Source: Bradyrhizobium sp. Ash2021
GTDB taxonomy: Bacteria > Pseudomonadota > Alphaproteobacteria > Rhizobiales > Xanthobacteraceae
DNA: 64,000 nt
Direction of reading: 5' to 3'
Assembly: GCF_031202265.1 (NCBI RefSeq)
Contig: NZ_CP100604.1
Coordinates: forward strand, 5,934,501-5,998,500
Shown here: positions 19,253 to 29,600 of the stretch, piece by piece
How the letters are laid out: each line of letters starts with the position of its first letter
Numbering within the stretch: the stretch's first letter is position 1
Translations under genes and position numbers: made by a program
Notes under the pieces: model-generated
Seen by the model: the letters and a program-made list of their open reading frames with translations, nothing else
Databases searched by the model: none
Told to the model about the DNA's origin: nothing

Positions 19253-20965
19253 CTAGCCCGTCGAACCTTGTACGGCATGCACTGGCACGGGGCGCGTGAG
19301 ACGCGACATGATTTCGGCGCGGGGCCCAAACATTTCCGCTACCCCGTCCCTGAGAACCAGTATCTTGTCGACCACCCCGATCGTGGCCGGCCGATGCGAC
19401 ACGATCACCACGGTCGTGCCGCGCTTCTTGAGCTGAAGAATGCAAACCGCCAGCGCGGCATCGCCTTCGGCATCGAGATTTGAGCTCGGCTCATCCAGCA
19501 CCACGAGGCTCGGATTGGCGAAGATGGCGCGGGCTAGACCAATACGCTGACGATAGCCGCCCGAAAGTATGGCGCCGCCTTCTCCCACCTGGGTGTCATA
19601 GCCGTCTGGCAGGCGCACCACCATCTCGTGCACGCCGGCTGCCTGCGCGGCCAGAATCGCCTCGTCGTCTTCGCCTTCCTGGAAGCGGCTGATATTGGCC
19701 GCGACCGTGTCGGCAAACAGCTCAATATCCTGGGGGAGATAACCGATATGCTGACCGAGTGACGTCCTGACCCAACTCGATACATCCGCGCCGTCCAGTC
19801 GCACCGCCCCGGCAGACGGCACGAGCACGCCAACCAGGTGACGCGAAAGCGTGGATTTGCCGGCGCCCGAAGGGCCGATAACACCCAAGACCTCGCCTGG
19901 CTCGATCACGAACGTTACCCCGCGCAGGATCGGCTTCGAACTAAGCGGGGGCACATAGGTCAACCCCTCGACCGAGAGTTGGCCCTTCGGCCGCGGCAGC
20001 GTCAGGCCGGCGTCGCGTTCGGGGTTGGCCGACAGAAGTTCGCGTATACGCAGGAATGCCCCGCGCGCGGAAACCAGATTGCGCCAGGAACCGACGATCT
20101 GCTCCACGGGCTGCAAGGCCCTTCCGAGCAATATGCTGGCGGCAAACATGGCGCCGACGGTGGCAAGTCGTTCGATCACGAGATAGGCGCCGAGACCCAA
20201 TATCATCGACTGCATGGCAAGCCGCAGAAAACGGATGAGGCTCTGCATAGTGGCGGCACGGTCGCTAGCAGAGACCTGCCGTTCAAGCATGCGGTTACGA
20301 TCACGGGACCATCGCCTCAGCAGGCCTTCGGTCATGCCCATGGCCCGGACCACTTCGGTGTTGCGCAGGCTCATCTCGGTGAAGCTATAGCTCCGGGAAG
20401 CCGCCTCACCAGCTTCAGTCAACGGCAGCTTGACCAGCCATTCGTTGAACAGGGCCATGAGGACCAGCACAATGCAGCAGCCCAAGGCAAATGCCCCCAG
20501 GAAGGGGTGCAGCACGAAGATCACTGCAATATAGATTGGCGCCCAGGGCAGATCGAAGATCGCGTGGATGCCCGCGCCGGTAACAAACTGACGGAAGGTA
20601 TCGAAATCGCGCAGCAACTGGCTGCGGGCGCCGCCGGCGCTTGCGGAGCGATCGATGATCGCAGTCATCACGCGCGTCGCGATCTTCTGGTCGAGACGAA
20701 TGCTGGCGCGGGTCAGCACGCGCGCCCGAACGGCGTCCAACCCGGCCAACGCCATGAAAGCGATCAAGAGCGCGATCGTGAGCATCAGAAGCGTGATCTC
20801 GCTGGCGCTCGAAATCACGCGATCATAGACCTGCAGCATGTAAAGCGGCCCGGCCAGATAGAGCAGGTTAATCGCCAGACTGAAGATCGCAGCGGTGACG
20901 AAATAGCTCTGGCAACTCTCCAGCAAACGCCGAAGTTCGTCAGGTCTCTTGAACGGAGCACTCAC
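19253..20965 (-). CDS. Type I secretion permease/ATPase (PrsD-like)
   Basis: This 570-residue half-transporter has an N-terminal membrane domain with about five to six helices (residues about 20-310) and no peptidase-like extension, followed by the nucleotide-binding domain: Walker A GPSGAGKS (about 363-370), signature LSGGYRQR, Walker B LVVLDEPS and a SHRP switch histidine. A GTG start at 20965 is used. It fits the PrsD/AprD/HasD group that exports RTX-type proteins lacking an N-terminal signal. With the downstream adaptor it forms a second complete inner-membrane exporter in this locus. The DUF4347/RTX protein encoded from 32.8 kb on the same strand is a plausible substrate (inference from proximity and its RTX C-terminus). 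Confidence 0.92.
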   Translation of the reverse strand: MSAPFKRPDELRRLLESCQSYFVTAAIFSLAINLLYLAGPLYMLQVYDRVISSASEITLLMLTIALLIAFMALAGLDAVRARVLTRASIRLDQKIATRVMTAIIDRSASAGGARSQLLRDFDTFRQFVTGAGIHAIFDLPWAPIYIAVIFVLHPFLGAFALGCCIVLVLMALFNEWLVKLPLTEAGEAASRSYSFTEMSLRNTEVVRAMGMTEGLLRRWSRDRNRMLERQVSASDRAATMQSLIRFLRLAMQSMILGLGAYLVIERLATVGAMFAASILLGRALQPVEQIVGSWRNLVSARGAFLRIRELLSANPERDAGLTLPRPKGQLSVEGLTYVPPLSSKPILRGVTFVIEPGEVLGVIGPSGAGKSTLSRHLVGVLVPSAGAVRLDGADVSSWVRTSLGQHIGYLPQDIELFADTVAANISRFQEGEDDEAILAAQAAGVHEMVVRLPDGYDTQVGEGGAILSGGYRQRIGLARAIFANPSLVVLDEPSSNLDAEGDAALAVCILQLKKRGTTVVIVSHRPATIGVVDKILVLRDGVAEMFGPRAEIMSRLTRPVPVHAVQGSTG

Positions 20966-21561
20966 ACGGTTCGGCGGAAATCCCGCCCCTCTTTAAATTA
21001 ACTATTTGCGACCCGTTTGGGCCAAATGACATTGAGCCAACTGCTGCACCTTAGCAGGGACCCCGTACGATTTTCAATTTATCTAAGGCAATGTTTAACG
21101 TGGCGAACTTTTTGACGGAAGCGCGCCGGACCGTCAGGGCTCGCAAAACACCGTATTTATGCGGTAATCGGAGGGCTATGGGCCCCCGGGTAATCCCGCT
21201 GCTAGGCGGCGGCGCAAGGCACCCGCCTCATTGAATTTAAATTAATTTAGAGTGCGCGGAGAAACATATTTTCAGCAGGTATCGCCAGTGTATTGGCGCG
21301 GTTCCCGCAAATGAACCGTCCATTTAAGCTCGCTGGAACCGCCGAGCTAATCTGGATCGCTAGTTTTACGTCCCGTTCAAGGCCTCCGCTCCTACGCGGC
21401 GAGTGGGACCGGTCAAATCGCCTGTGTTCACCCCGACCATGAGCCGATCCAGGCTGCGGGGACGTCCCCGGTGGCAAACCTCGGCTCTCGCTAATCTTGG
21501 CAGTAATTTTCGAGGCCACTCGGCTCGAGCCTTCGCGCAGGAAACCTTGCGCGGAGTCCCC
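20966..21561. other. Intergenic region without a supported gene
   Basis: About 600 bp lies upstream of the PrsD-like gene. It contains AT-rich patches (near 20990-21080 and 21230-21250) that could hold promoters for the exporter operon. Short open frames in it lack ribosome sites and protein-like composition. I see no RNA gene or repeat. Confidence 0.5.
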
Positions 21562-21924
21562 TCAGTGCCCGCCTTGCGCCCCCTGCAGGGCTGCAGAAGG
21601 ATCGCCTCGCGGCCGACGAGACTGGGCCGCGCGCTCGAACTCCCATGCGCGCTCGAGGCGCTCGGCTGGAATTTCCTTCAAAAACCTTGACCAGGCCGCG
21701 CTGAATTCCTTCATGCAGACGTCGCAACTTTCACCCGTCCCGTTTGCCCATGCCGGCATTGCCACGGGCACGGTGATGAACCACTCCCACGGAGTAGCCG
21801 GCGCTTTCGGGTCGGCCACCAGGCGGATCCTGCCGATTGCGTGGTCTTGATGCCAAATTACGTAGTCGTCTTTGACATCGGGCCATTTCGAACGGGCATT
21901 CAGCGTAATCGTTTTCTTCGCCAT
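21562..21924 (-). CDS. Hypothetical protein
   Basis: This 120-residue soluble protein starts at the ATG at 21924 (MAKKTITLN); a GTG one codon upstream is the alternative. The central part (YVIWHQDHAIGRIRLV, TPWEWFITVP, CDVCMKEF, FSAAWSRFL) looks globular, while the C-terminal 30 residues are charged and low-complexity. The W-E-W and AAWSRFL pattern resembles small hypothetical proteins common in rhizobia. The function is unknown. It is followed on the same strand by no close partner; the next gene upstream on that strand starts about 500 bp away. Confidence 0.6.
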   Translation of the reverse strand: MAKKTITLNARSKWPDVKDDYVIWHQDHAIGRIRLVADPKAPATPWEWFITVPVAMPAWANGTGESCDVCMKEFSAAWSRFLKEIPAERLERAWEFERAAQSRRPRGDPSAALQGAQGGH

Positions 21925-21972
21925 CACGAAATACTCAAAACATGTAAGGGACCCGGGCAGAAAAATTAGAAT

Positions 21973-22425
21973 TCAATTCTGAGACGTAGCAGCCTGGTTC
22001 AATGAAAGCAACGCGTCGGCGCTCTTCGTGAGACCGCCGGCCACCTGTTTTGCCGCGTCCGGCGACAGCGCATAGCCAACCTGGCCTTCCAGCCGATGAT
22101 TAAGAATGAACAGGATCAAACCTCGGCCGCTCGTGTCTGCCGTTATGGTGAAATTCTTCGGCAATTCGAAGCGGACCTCATCCGGATTGCCGCTGCCCCC
22201 CTTCTCGGTCACTGGAGCAGCAGCCTGCCTTGTAGCGGAGCCGATTGGAGCAGCCGGCTGCATCACATTCCTGGCCCGGATCAGAGAATCAATGAGATCG
22301 TCCAGGCACTCATGCGCAAACCTCAGCTCCAGATCGCCGGTATATTTGCCGCTGGTCGCGACAATCACCTCTTTCTTGTCGTCCGATAGACTAGCGGTCT
22401 TCACCGCTGCAATCCTGATCGCCAT
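21973..22425 (-). CDS. Hypothetical protein
   Basis: This protein has 150 residues, starting at the ATG at 22425 with AAGGAAGG 7-8 nt upstream, a strong ribosome site that fixes the start. It is predicted to be soluble. The first half (RIAAVKTASLSDDKKEVIVATSG, YTGDLELRF) and second half (FELPKNFTITADTSGRGLILFILNH) are beta-rich and separated by an Ala/Pro-rich linker at about residues 70-85. I do not recognise the family. It is divergent from the next gene, whose product has a loosely similar layout. Confidence 0.65.
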   Translation of the reverse strand: MAIRIAAVKTASLSDDKKEVIVATSGKYTGDLELRFAHECLDDLIDSLIRARNVMQPAAPIGSATRQAAAPVTEKGGSGNPDEVRFELPKNFTITADTSGRGLILFILNHRLEGQVGYALSPDAAKQVAGGLTKSADALLSLNQAATSQN

Positions 22426-22793
22426 TCGCCGACCTTCCTTCAAAAGATTCCACCGGACGGTCCTCTGCAGCCCTGCTCCGTAGACGCAACCATATCGCAG
22501 GCTCTCTCAATTGCCTGACGGCGGTCATATCGTCCTGCCGAGCGACTATCACTGACGCCGTCAGCCCGGAATTCAGCGTTAAAGATAAAACGCAAGTTTT
22601 GCAAACCGGGCTTTGGCAGCTCGCGCCCGAGACCTCGGTCAGCCGCGGCCAGGGCAGCAGAACCCGCCCAGCCTCGGAGTTGGTCAGAATGCGAGAACCG
22701 GTATTGCCGTCGTCAATTCTAGATCCTACAATTCGCCCATAGTCGTTAATATTGCAAATTGATGAGGACTTGCCCCTAGGCGGCGCAACAGCC

Positions 22794-23240
22794 ATGGCGA
22801 TAAACCCGACCCCGCGGATCGTTACCGAGTTCAAGCCAAAATTCGAAATCAAGATTGATCTTGATGACCGGTGCTTCGTTTTTCCGGCAGGCAAATCCGT
22901 TAGCCAATTGCTCCTGACGTCTGATGGCAGAACGGTCTTTCTTGATGCGACTTATCCTTTCAATCAATCCCACAGCCCGCCGCGCCTGATCTCTCTCGAT
23001 TTGGAAGACACGAAGGAGTTCGGCCGGCGATTGATCGAAGCCGTTCACTGCGCCCGGACCCAGCTAGTCGCAACGAGCGGCGTTCGCATCTCCATCAACG
23101 TGAATGCGAACGGCTACCACCTTCAGTTCGGCGACATGAACAGCGCGGTCGACCTGTTTCTCGGAACGGGCTGCATCTGGCGTGTTTGCCAGGGGATCTT
23201 GAGGATTGCAGATCTGATTGCGCCCGTTGAATCCAACTGA
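22794..23240 (+). CDS. Hypothetical protein
   Basis: This 148-residue protein starts at the ATG at 22794; the ribosome site is weak (AGGCGG about 10 nt upstream), so the start is uncertain. The composition is protein-like, with alternating hydrophobic strands (FEIKIDLDDRCFVFP, LISLDLEDTKEF, VRISINVNANGYHLQFGD). No signal peptide or membrane helix is seen. It is divergent from the preceding hypothetical gene. The function is unknown. Confidence 0.5.
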   Translation: MAINPTPRIVTEFKPKFEIKIDLDDRCFVFPAGKSVSQLLLTSDGRTVFLDATYPFNQSHSPPRLISLDLEDTKEFGRRLIEAVHCARTQLVATSGVRISINVNANGYHLQFGDMNSAVDLFLGTGCIWRVCQGILRIADLIAPVESN

Positions 23241-23656
23241 CCGGGCAGCGGCGATTAAATACCCCGCTTTCGCCTATGCTTCCTCATCTAGTGCGTCGAT
23301 CAATTCTCGACCGAAACTTGCGCGCAACTTCCTGAGTTGGTGCAATCCCAGTTCGGCCTGCGCGGCAACGCGGATCAACTCGACAGGTGCATGTGCGGGA
23401 TTTCAAGATAGACCAGCCGGAGCAGAAAAAAATCCGCTCCTGCCTTGTATCTTAGTGGTGCAGCATATCGGACGAAGTCACGTTGGTGATCAGGTGGATT
23501 TCTATATCGGCGCTAGCGGTGGTTTCCGAACCAATGGACCTGAGCGAGCTTGTATTTGAGCCGCAACAAGTCTCGCATGTCGCCGGGCATTTTCGCTTAA
23601 ACCTCCATTTGCACATCCTCGTGGACTTCGGCGCGAGCACGCGATCCGTCAACTAC
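23241..23656. other. Intergenic region without a supported gene
   Basis: About 415 bp separates a small gene from the stop codon of the second giant adhesin. Short open frames on both strands lack ribosome sites and recognisable content. I see no strong terminator hairpin directly after the adhesin stop on the minus strand. Confidence 0.4.
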
Positions 23657-26600
23657 TCAATGATGGAGGATGAAATCTGATGACGTCATTGACGTCACGC
23701 CCGTCAAATTGATTTGCATGTCCTCATGATTGTTACCGATCGTTTCAGACGCCGCACTCGCATTGGCGTAGACAATGGTATTGCCGCCAATGACCACAAT
23801 ATCGATGGTATGTGCCGCAATCGACGCCGGCGTTGAAGTCAGATTGTTGACCGCTACAGACTGGACAGTGCTGTTCAACCCGCTGATGGCTGAGAAGTCG
23901 ATCTTGTCGGAACCATGCGTAAAGTCGCTGATGGTGTCGAATTTACCGGAACCCGGCTGCGAGTCGGTGATCGCGGTGTACTTGAAAGTATCGTTGCCGG
24001 TGCCCCCGCTGAAGCTGTCGGCGCCAGCCCCGCCAACGAACGTGTCGTTGCCGGCTCCGCCTTTGAAAGTATCACTACCCTTCGTGCCATCGATGTACGA
24101 GAAATTGTAGGGGTTAACTAAAGGTCCCGTGAGATCGAGGGCGTTGTTGCCCGGCGTGACGTTGATAGCCTTGATGTCGGCCGTCGCCACCGCGGTATGC
24201 CCGAGACTGTCCGTGACTGTATAGTTGAAGAACACGTCGGGGGCTTGGACGTTACCGCCAGAAACGACGTTTTTATCAACCGTAAGGTGCAAAATACCGC
24301 TGGCGTCCTCCGTCACCGTGTAGCCGCTAGCGAGAGTGCCGTCGGCATAATGGACTGAGGCAGTACTCGCGGCCTGGCCGCTGCTGTTGAACAACGCATT
24401 AGCTCCGAGATGGATTCCGCCAGACGGCGAAGAGTCATTCGCGAGCAGGTCTTTCGTGAACGTATCATCCCATGTTGAGCCTTCCGAGATGACGAACCTT
24501 TCCCCGCTTGCTGAGACCGGACTGGTGTTGACAGTCACATCGATGGTCCCGGTCGTATCGGCATGTGAGCTGCCTTCTGTCACCTGGGCATCGACCGTGA
24601 GCGTAAAGTGCTGGGTCGTCCCAGTCTCTGTGAGGGTCAATCCGGCAAGCTGGGAGGTTGTCAATGTGTAGCTGCCGTCGGTGTTGAGGTGACCTTGATT
24701 AAGCGTCACCCCGGCCGGAAGCCCGGATATGTTGATCAGCAATGTTGAGTCCGGATCGACCTCGGAAAGGGCGGATTGGATATAGATCGGGATTGCCGTG
24801 TTCTGATTGCCAGAAACGCTGCTGGTGTGCTGATCGCCCGACAGGCTGTTGTTTAAGTCCAGAGTCGGCGCTTCCGGCACCGGGTTTTCGGTGATGGTGA
24901 TGGTCTGGGTCGCCGAGTGCGCGGTGGTCGAGCCCTCGGTCGCATTCGCCGTCACATGCAGCGTGATAGTCGAGACGTCGTCGTCGCCGGCATGCAACGT
25001 TAAGCCGACGAGCTGAGCCGCCGTCAGCGTGTAGACGCCACCCACAGGCGTCAACGTGCCGCCAGTGTTGCTCAGGCTGGCCGTGGTCGGAACCCCGGTG
25101 ATCGTCACCGTGTTAGTGGCGTCGGGATCAGACTCGAACGTCGGCGTGATGGTGAGGCCAACGGTGCCGCCCTCGTTGACGCTCGACGCTGCCGCGCTCG
25201 CCGTCAGCGTCGGAGCCTCCGGCACCGCGACTTCGGTAATCGTGATGGTCTGGGTGGTCGAGTGCGCGGTGGTCGAGCCCTCGGTCGCGTTCGCCGTCAC
25301 TTGCAACGTGATGGTCGAGACATCGTCATCGCCTGCATGCAACAATAGGCCAGCCAGTTCCGCCTGGGTCAGCGTGATGCTGCTGCCGGTGAACGTGTGG
25401 TTCAGACTGTTCGTCAGCGATTCCCCAACCACAAGCCCGGTGATCGTCACCGTGTCGGTGGCGTCGGGATCAGACTCGAACGTCGGCGTGATGGTGAGAC
25501 CAAAGGTGCCGTCCTCGTTGACGCTCGACGCTGCCGCACTCGCCGTCAGCGTCGGCGCCTCGGGCACCGGGTTTTCAGTAATCGTGATGGTCTGGGTCGC
25601 CGAGTGCGCGGTGGTCGAGCCCTCGGTCGCGTTCGCCGTCACTTGCAGCGTGATGGTCGAGACATCATCGTCACCGGCATGCAAGGTCAGGCCGGCGAGC
25701 TGAGCCGCCGTCAGCGTGTAGACGCCGCCCACAGGCGTCAACGTGCCGCCAGTGTTGCTCAGGCTGGCCGTGGTCGGAACCCCGGTGATCGTCACCGTGT
25801 TAGTGGCGTCGGGATCAGACTCGAACGTCGGCGTGATGGTGAGGCCAACGGTGCCGCCCTCGTTGACGCTCGACGCTGCCGCGCTCGCCGTCAGCGTCGG
25901 AGCCTCCGGCACCGCGACTTCGGTAACCGTGATGGTCTGGATCGCGGAGTCGGCGGTGGTTGCGCCCTCGGCGGCGTGCGCCTGGACGGTCAGCGTGATG
26001 CTGGCGGTGTCGTCATCGGCGGCATGCAGCGTCAGGCCGGAGGCGACGTTGGCAGCCGTGATGGTGACGCTGGCGCCACTGTAGGTGTTGCCGTTGCCGT
26101 CGCTGATCGTCGCGGTGCCGAGGCCGGAGATCGTGACGCTGTCGGTGGCGTCGGCATCGAGCTCGAAATGCGGGGTCAGGTTGATCCCGACATTGCTGTC
26201 CTCGTTGACGCTGGCGGCCGCGAACGACACGTCGGTGTTGGCGAGAACCGGCGCCTCGGCGACCGGGGTGACATCGACCGTGATGGTCTGGATCGCGGAG
26301 TCGGCGGTGGTTGCGCCCTCGGCGGCGTGCGCCTGGACGGTCAGCGTGATGCTGGCGGTGTCGTCATCGGCGGCATGCAGCGTCAGGCCGGAGGCGACGT
26401 TGGCAGCCGTGATGGTGACGCTGGCGCCACTGTAGGTGTTGCCGTTGCCGTCGCTGATCGTCGCGGTGCCGAGGCCGGAGATCGTGACGCTGTCGGTGGC
26501 GTCGGCATCGAGCTCGAAATGCGGGGTCAGGTTGATCCCGACATTGCTGTCCTCGTTGACGCTGGCGGCCGCGAACGACACGTCGGTGTTGGCGAGAACC

Positions 26601-29600
26601 GGCGCCTCGGCGACCGGGGTGACATCGACCGTGATGGTCTGGATCGCGGAGTCGGCGGTGGTTGCGCCCTCGGCGGCGTGCGCCTGGACGGTCAGCGTGA
26701 TGCTGGCGGTGTCGTCATCGGCGGCATGCAGCGTCAGGCCGGAGGCGACGTTGGCAGCCGTGATGGTGACGCTGGCGCCACTGTAGGTGTTGCCGTTGCC
26801 GTCGCTGATCGTCGCGGTGCCGAGGCCGGAGATCGTGACGCTGTCGGTGGCGTCGGCATCGAGCTCGAAATGCGGGGTCAGGTTGATCCCGACATTGCTG
26901 TCCTCGTTGACGCTGGCGGCCGCGAACGACACGTCGGTGTTGGCGAGAACCGGCGCCTCGGCGACCGGGGTGACATCGACCGTGATGGTCTGGATCGCGG
27001 AGTCGGCGGTGGTTGCGCCCTCGGCGGCGTGCGCCTGGACGGTCAGCGTGATGCTGGCGGTGTCGTCATCGGCGGCATGCAGCGTCAGGCCGGAGGCGAC
27101 GTTGGCAGCCGTGATGGTGACGCTGGCGCCACTGTAGGTGTTGCCGTTGCCGTCGCTGATCGTCGCGGTGCCGAGGCCGGAGATCGTGACGCTGTCGGTG
27201 GCGTCGGCATCGAGCTCGAAATGCGGGGTCAGGTTGATCCCGACATTGCTGTCCTCGTTGACGCTGGCGGCCGCGAACGACACGTCGGTGTTGGCGAGAA
27301 CCGGCGCCTCGGCGACCGGGGTGACATCGACCGTGATGGTCTGGATCGCGGAGTCGGCGGTGGTTGCGCCCTCGGCGGCGTGCGCCTGGACGGTCAGCGT
27401 GATGCTGGCGGTGTCGTCATCGGCGGCATGCAGCGTCAGGCCGGAGGCGACGTTGGCAGCCGTGATGGTGACGCTGGCGCCACTGTAGGTGTTGCCGTTG
27501 CCGTCGCTGATCGTCGCGGTGCCGAGGCCGGAGATCGTGACGCTGTCGGTGGCGTCGGCATCGAGCTCGAAATGCGGGGTCAGGTTGATCCCGACATTGC
27601 TGTCCTCGTTGACGCTGGCGGCCGCGAACGACACGTCGGTGTTGGCGAGAACCGGCGCCTCGGCGACCGGGGTGACATCGACCGTGATGGTCTGGATCGC
27701 GGAGTCGGCGGTGGTTGCGCCCTCGGCGGCGTGCGCCTGGACGGTCAGCGTGATGCTGGCGGTGTCGTCATCGGCGGCATGCAGCGTCAGGCCGGAGGCG
27801 ACGTTGGCAGCCGTGATGGTGACGCTGGCGCCACTGTAGGTGTTGCCGTTGCCGTCGCTGATCGTCGCGGTGCCGAGGCCGGAGATCGTGACGCTGTCGG
27901 TGGCGTCGGCATCGAGCTCGAAATGCGGGGTCAGGTTGATCCCGACATTGCTGTCCTCGTTGACGCTGGCGGCCGCGAACGACACGTCGGTGTTGGCGAG
28001 AACCGGCGCCTCGGCGACCGGGGTGACATCGACCGTGATGGTGCCGGTTGAGGTAGCGATATTGCCGCCGTCATTGGTCGTCGCCGACACGCCCAGCGTA
28101 AAGCTGTCACCTTCCGGCACCGTGATCGTAAGTCCGGAAAGGTCGGTGGCCGGATTCAGAGTCCAGGTATTGCCGGCACCCGCGCTGCCGTGATTGAAGG
28201 TCACGCCGGACGGAACACCTGTAATAATGATGTTACCAAGGCTCGAATCCGCATCCGCCTCGCTCAGAACATCGGTGATGTTGAGCGCGACCGCCGCGCC
28301 GCCCTCGGTCACCGTCACCGAAGCCGGCACCGTCAGCGTCGGTGCCTCCGCAACCCCGTTCACCGTGACGCTGATGCTGCCAGTTGAGGTGGCGACGTTG
28401 CCGCCGTCACTGGTGGTGGCCGACACGCCCAGCGTAAAGCTGTCACCTTCCGGCACCGTGATCGTAAGTCCGGAAAGGTCGGTGGCCGGATTCAGAGTCC
28501 AGGTATTGCCGGCACCCGCGCTGCCGTGATTGAAGGTCACGCCGGACGGAACACCTGTAATAATGATGTTACCAAGGCTCGAATCCGCATCCGCCTCGCT
28601 CAAGACATCGGTGATGTTGAGCGCGACCGCCGCGCCGCCCTCGGTCACCGTCACCGAAGCCGGCACCGTCAGCGTCGGTGCCTCCGCAACCCCGTTCACC
28701 GTGACGCTGATGCTGCCAGTTGAGGTGGCGACGTTGCCGCCGTCACTGGTGGTGGCCGACACGCCCAGCGTAAAGCTGTCACCTTCCGGCACCGTGATCG
28801 TAAGTCCGGAAAGGTCGGTGGCCGGATTCAGAGTCCAGGTATTGCCGGCACCCGCGCTGCCGTGATTGAAGGTCACGCCGGACGGAACACCTGTAATAAT
28901 GATGTTACCAAGGCTCGAATCCGCATCCGCCTCGCTCAAGACATCGGTGATGTTGAGCGCGACCGCCGCGCCGCCCTCGGTCACCGTCACCGAAGCCGGC
29001 ACCGTCAGCGTCGGTGCGTCCGCAACCCCGTTCACCGTGACGCTGATGCTGCCAGTTGAGGTGGCGACGTTGCCGCCGTCACTGGTGGTGGCCGAGACGC
29101 CCAGCGTAAAATTATCCCCCTCCGGCACCGTCATCGTCAGCCCGGAGAGCTGCGCCTGCGTCAGCGTTAACGTGCCGCCTACCAGCGTGCCGTGATTGAA
29201 GCTCACGCCGGACGGAACACCTGTAATAATGATGTTACCAAGGCTCGAATCCGCATCCGCCTCGCTCAAGACATCGGTGATGTTGAGCGCGACCGCCGCG
29301 CCGCCTTCGGTCACCGTCACCGAAGCCGGCACCGTCAGCGTCGGCGCCTCCGCAACCCCGTTCACCGTGACGCTGATGCTGCCAGTTGAGGTGGCGACGT
29401 TGCCGCCGTCACTGGTGGTGGCCGACACGCCCAGCGTAAAGCTGTCACCTTCCGGCACCGTGATCGTAAGTCCGGAAAGGTCGGTGGCCGGATTCAGAGT
29501 CCAGGTATTGCCGGCACCCGCGCTGCCGTGATTGAAGGTCACGCCGGACGGAACACCTGTAATAATGATGTTACCAAGGCTCGAATCCGCATCCGCCTCG

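Noticed and set aside
17894..19483. A 529-codon plus-strand open frame across the PrsE-like gene
   Set aside because: It is antisense to a clear HlyD-family gene and has no domain. Codon bias of the GC-rich minus-strand gene explains it.
25397..28051. An 884-codon plus-strand open frame opposite the second adhesin
   Set aside because: Same cause: the 351-bp repeats are antisense copies without stops. The composition is unlike a protein.
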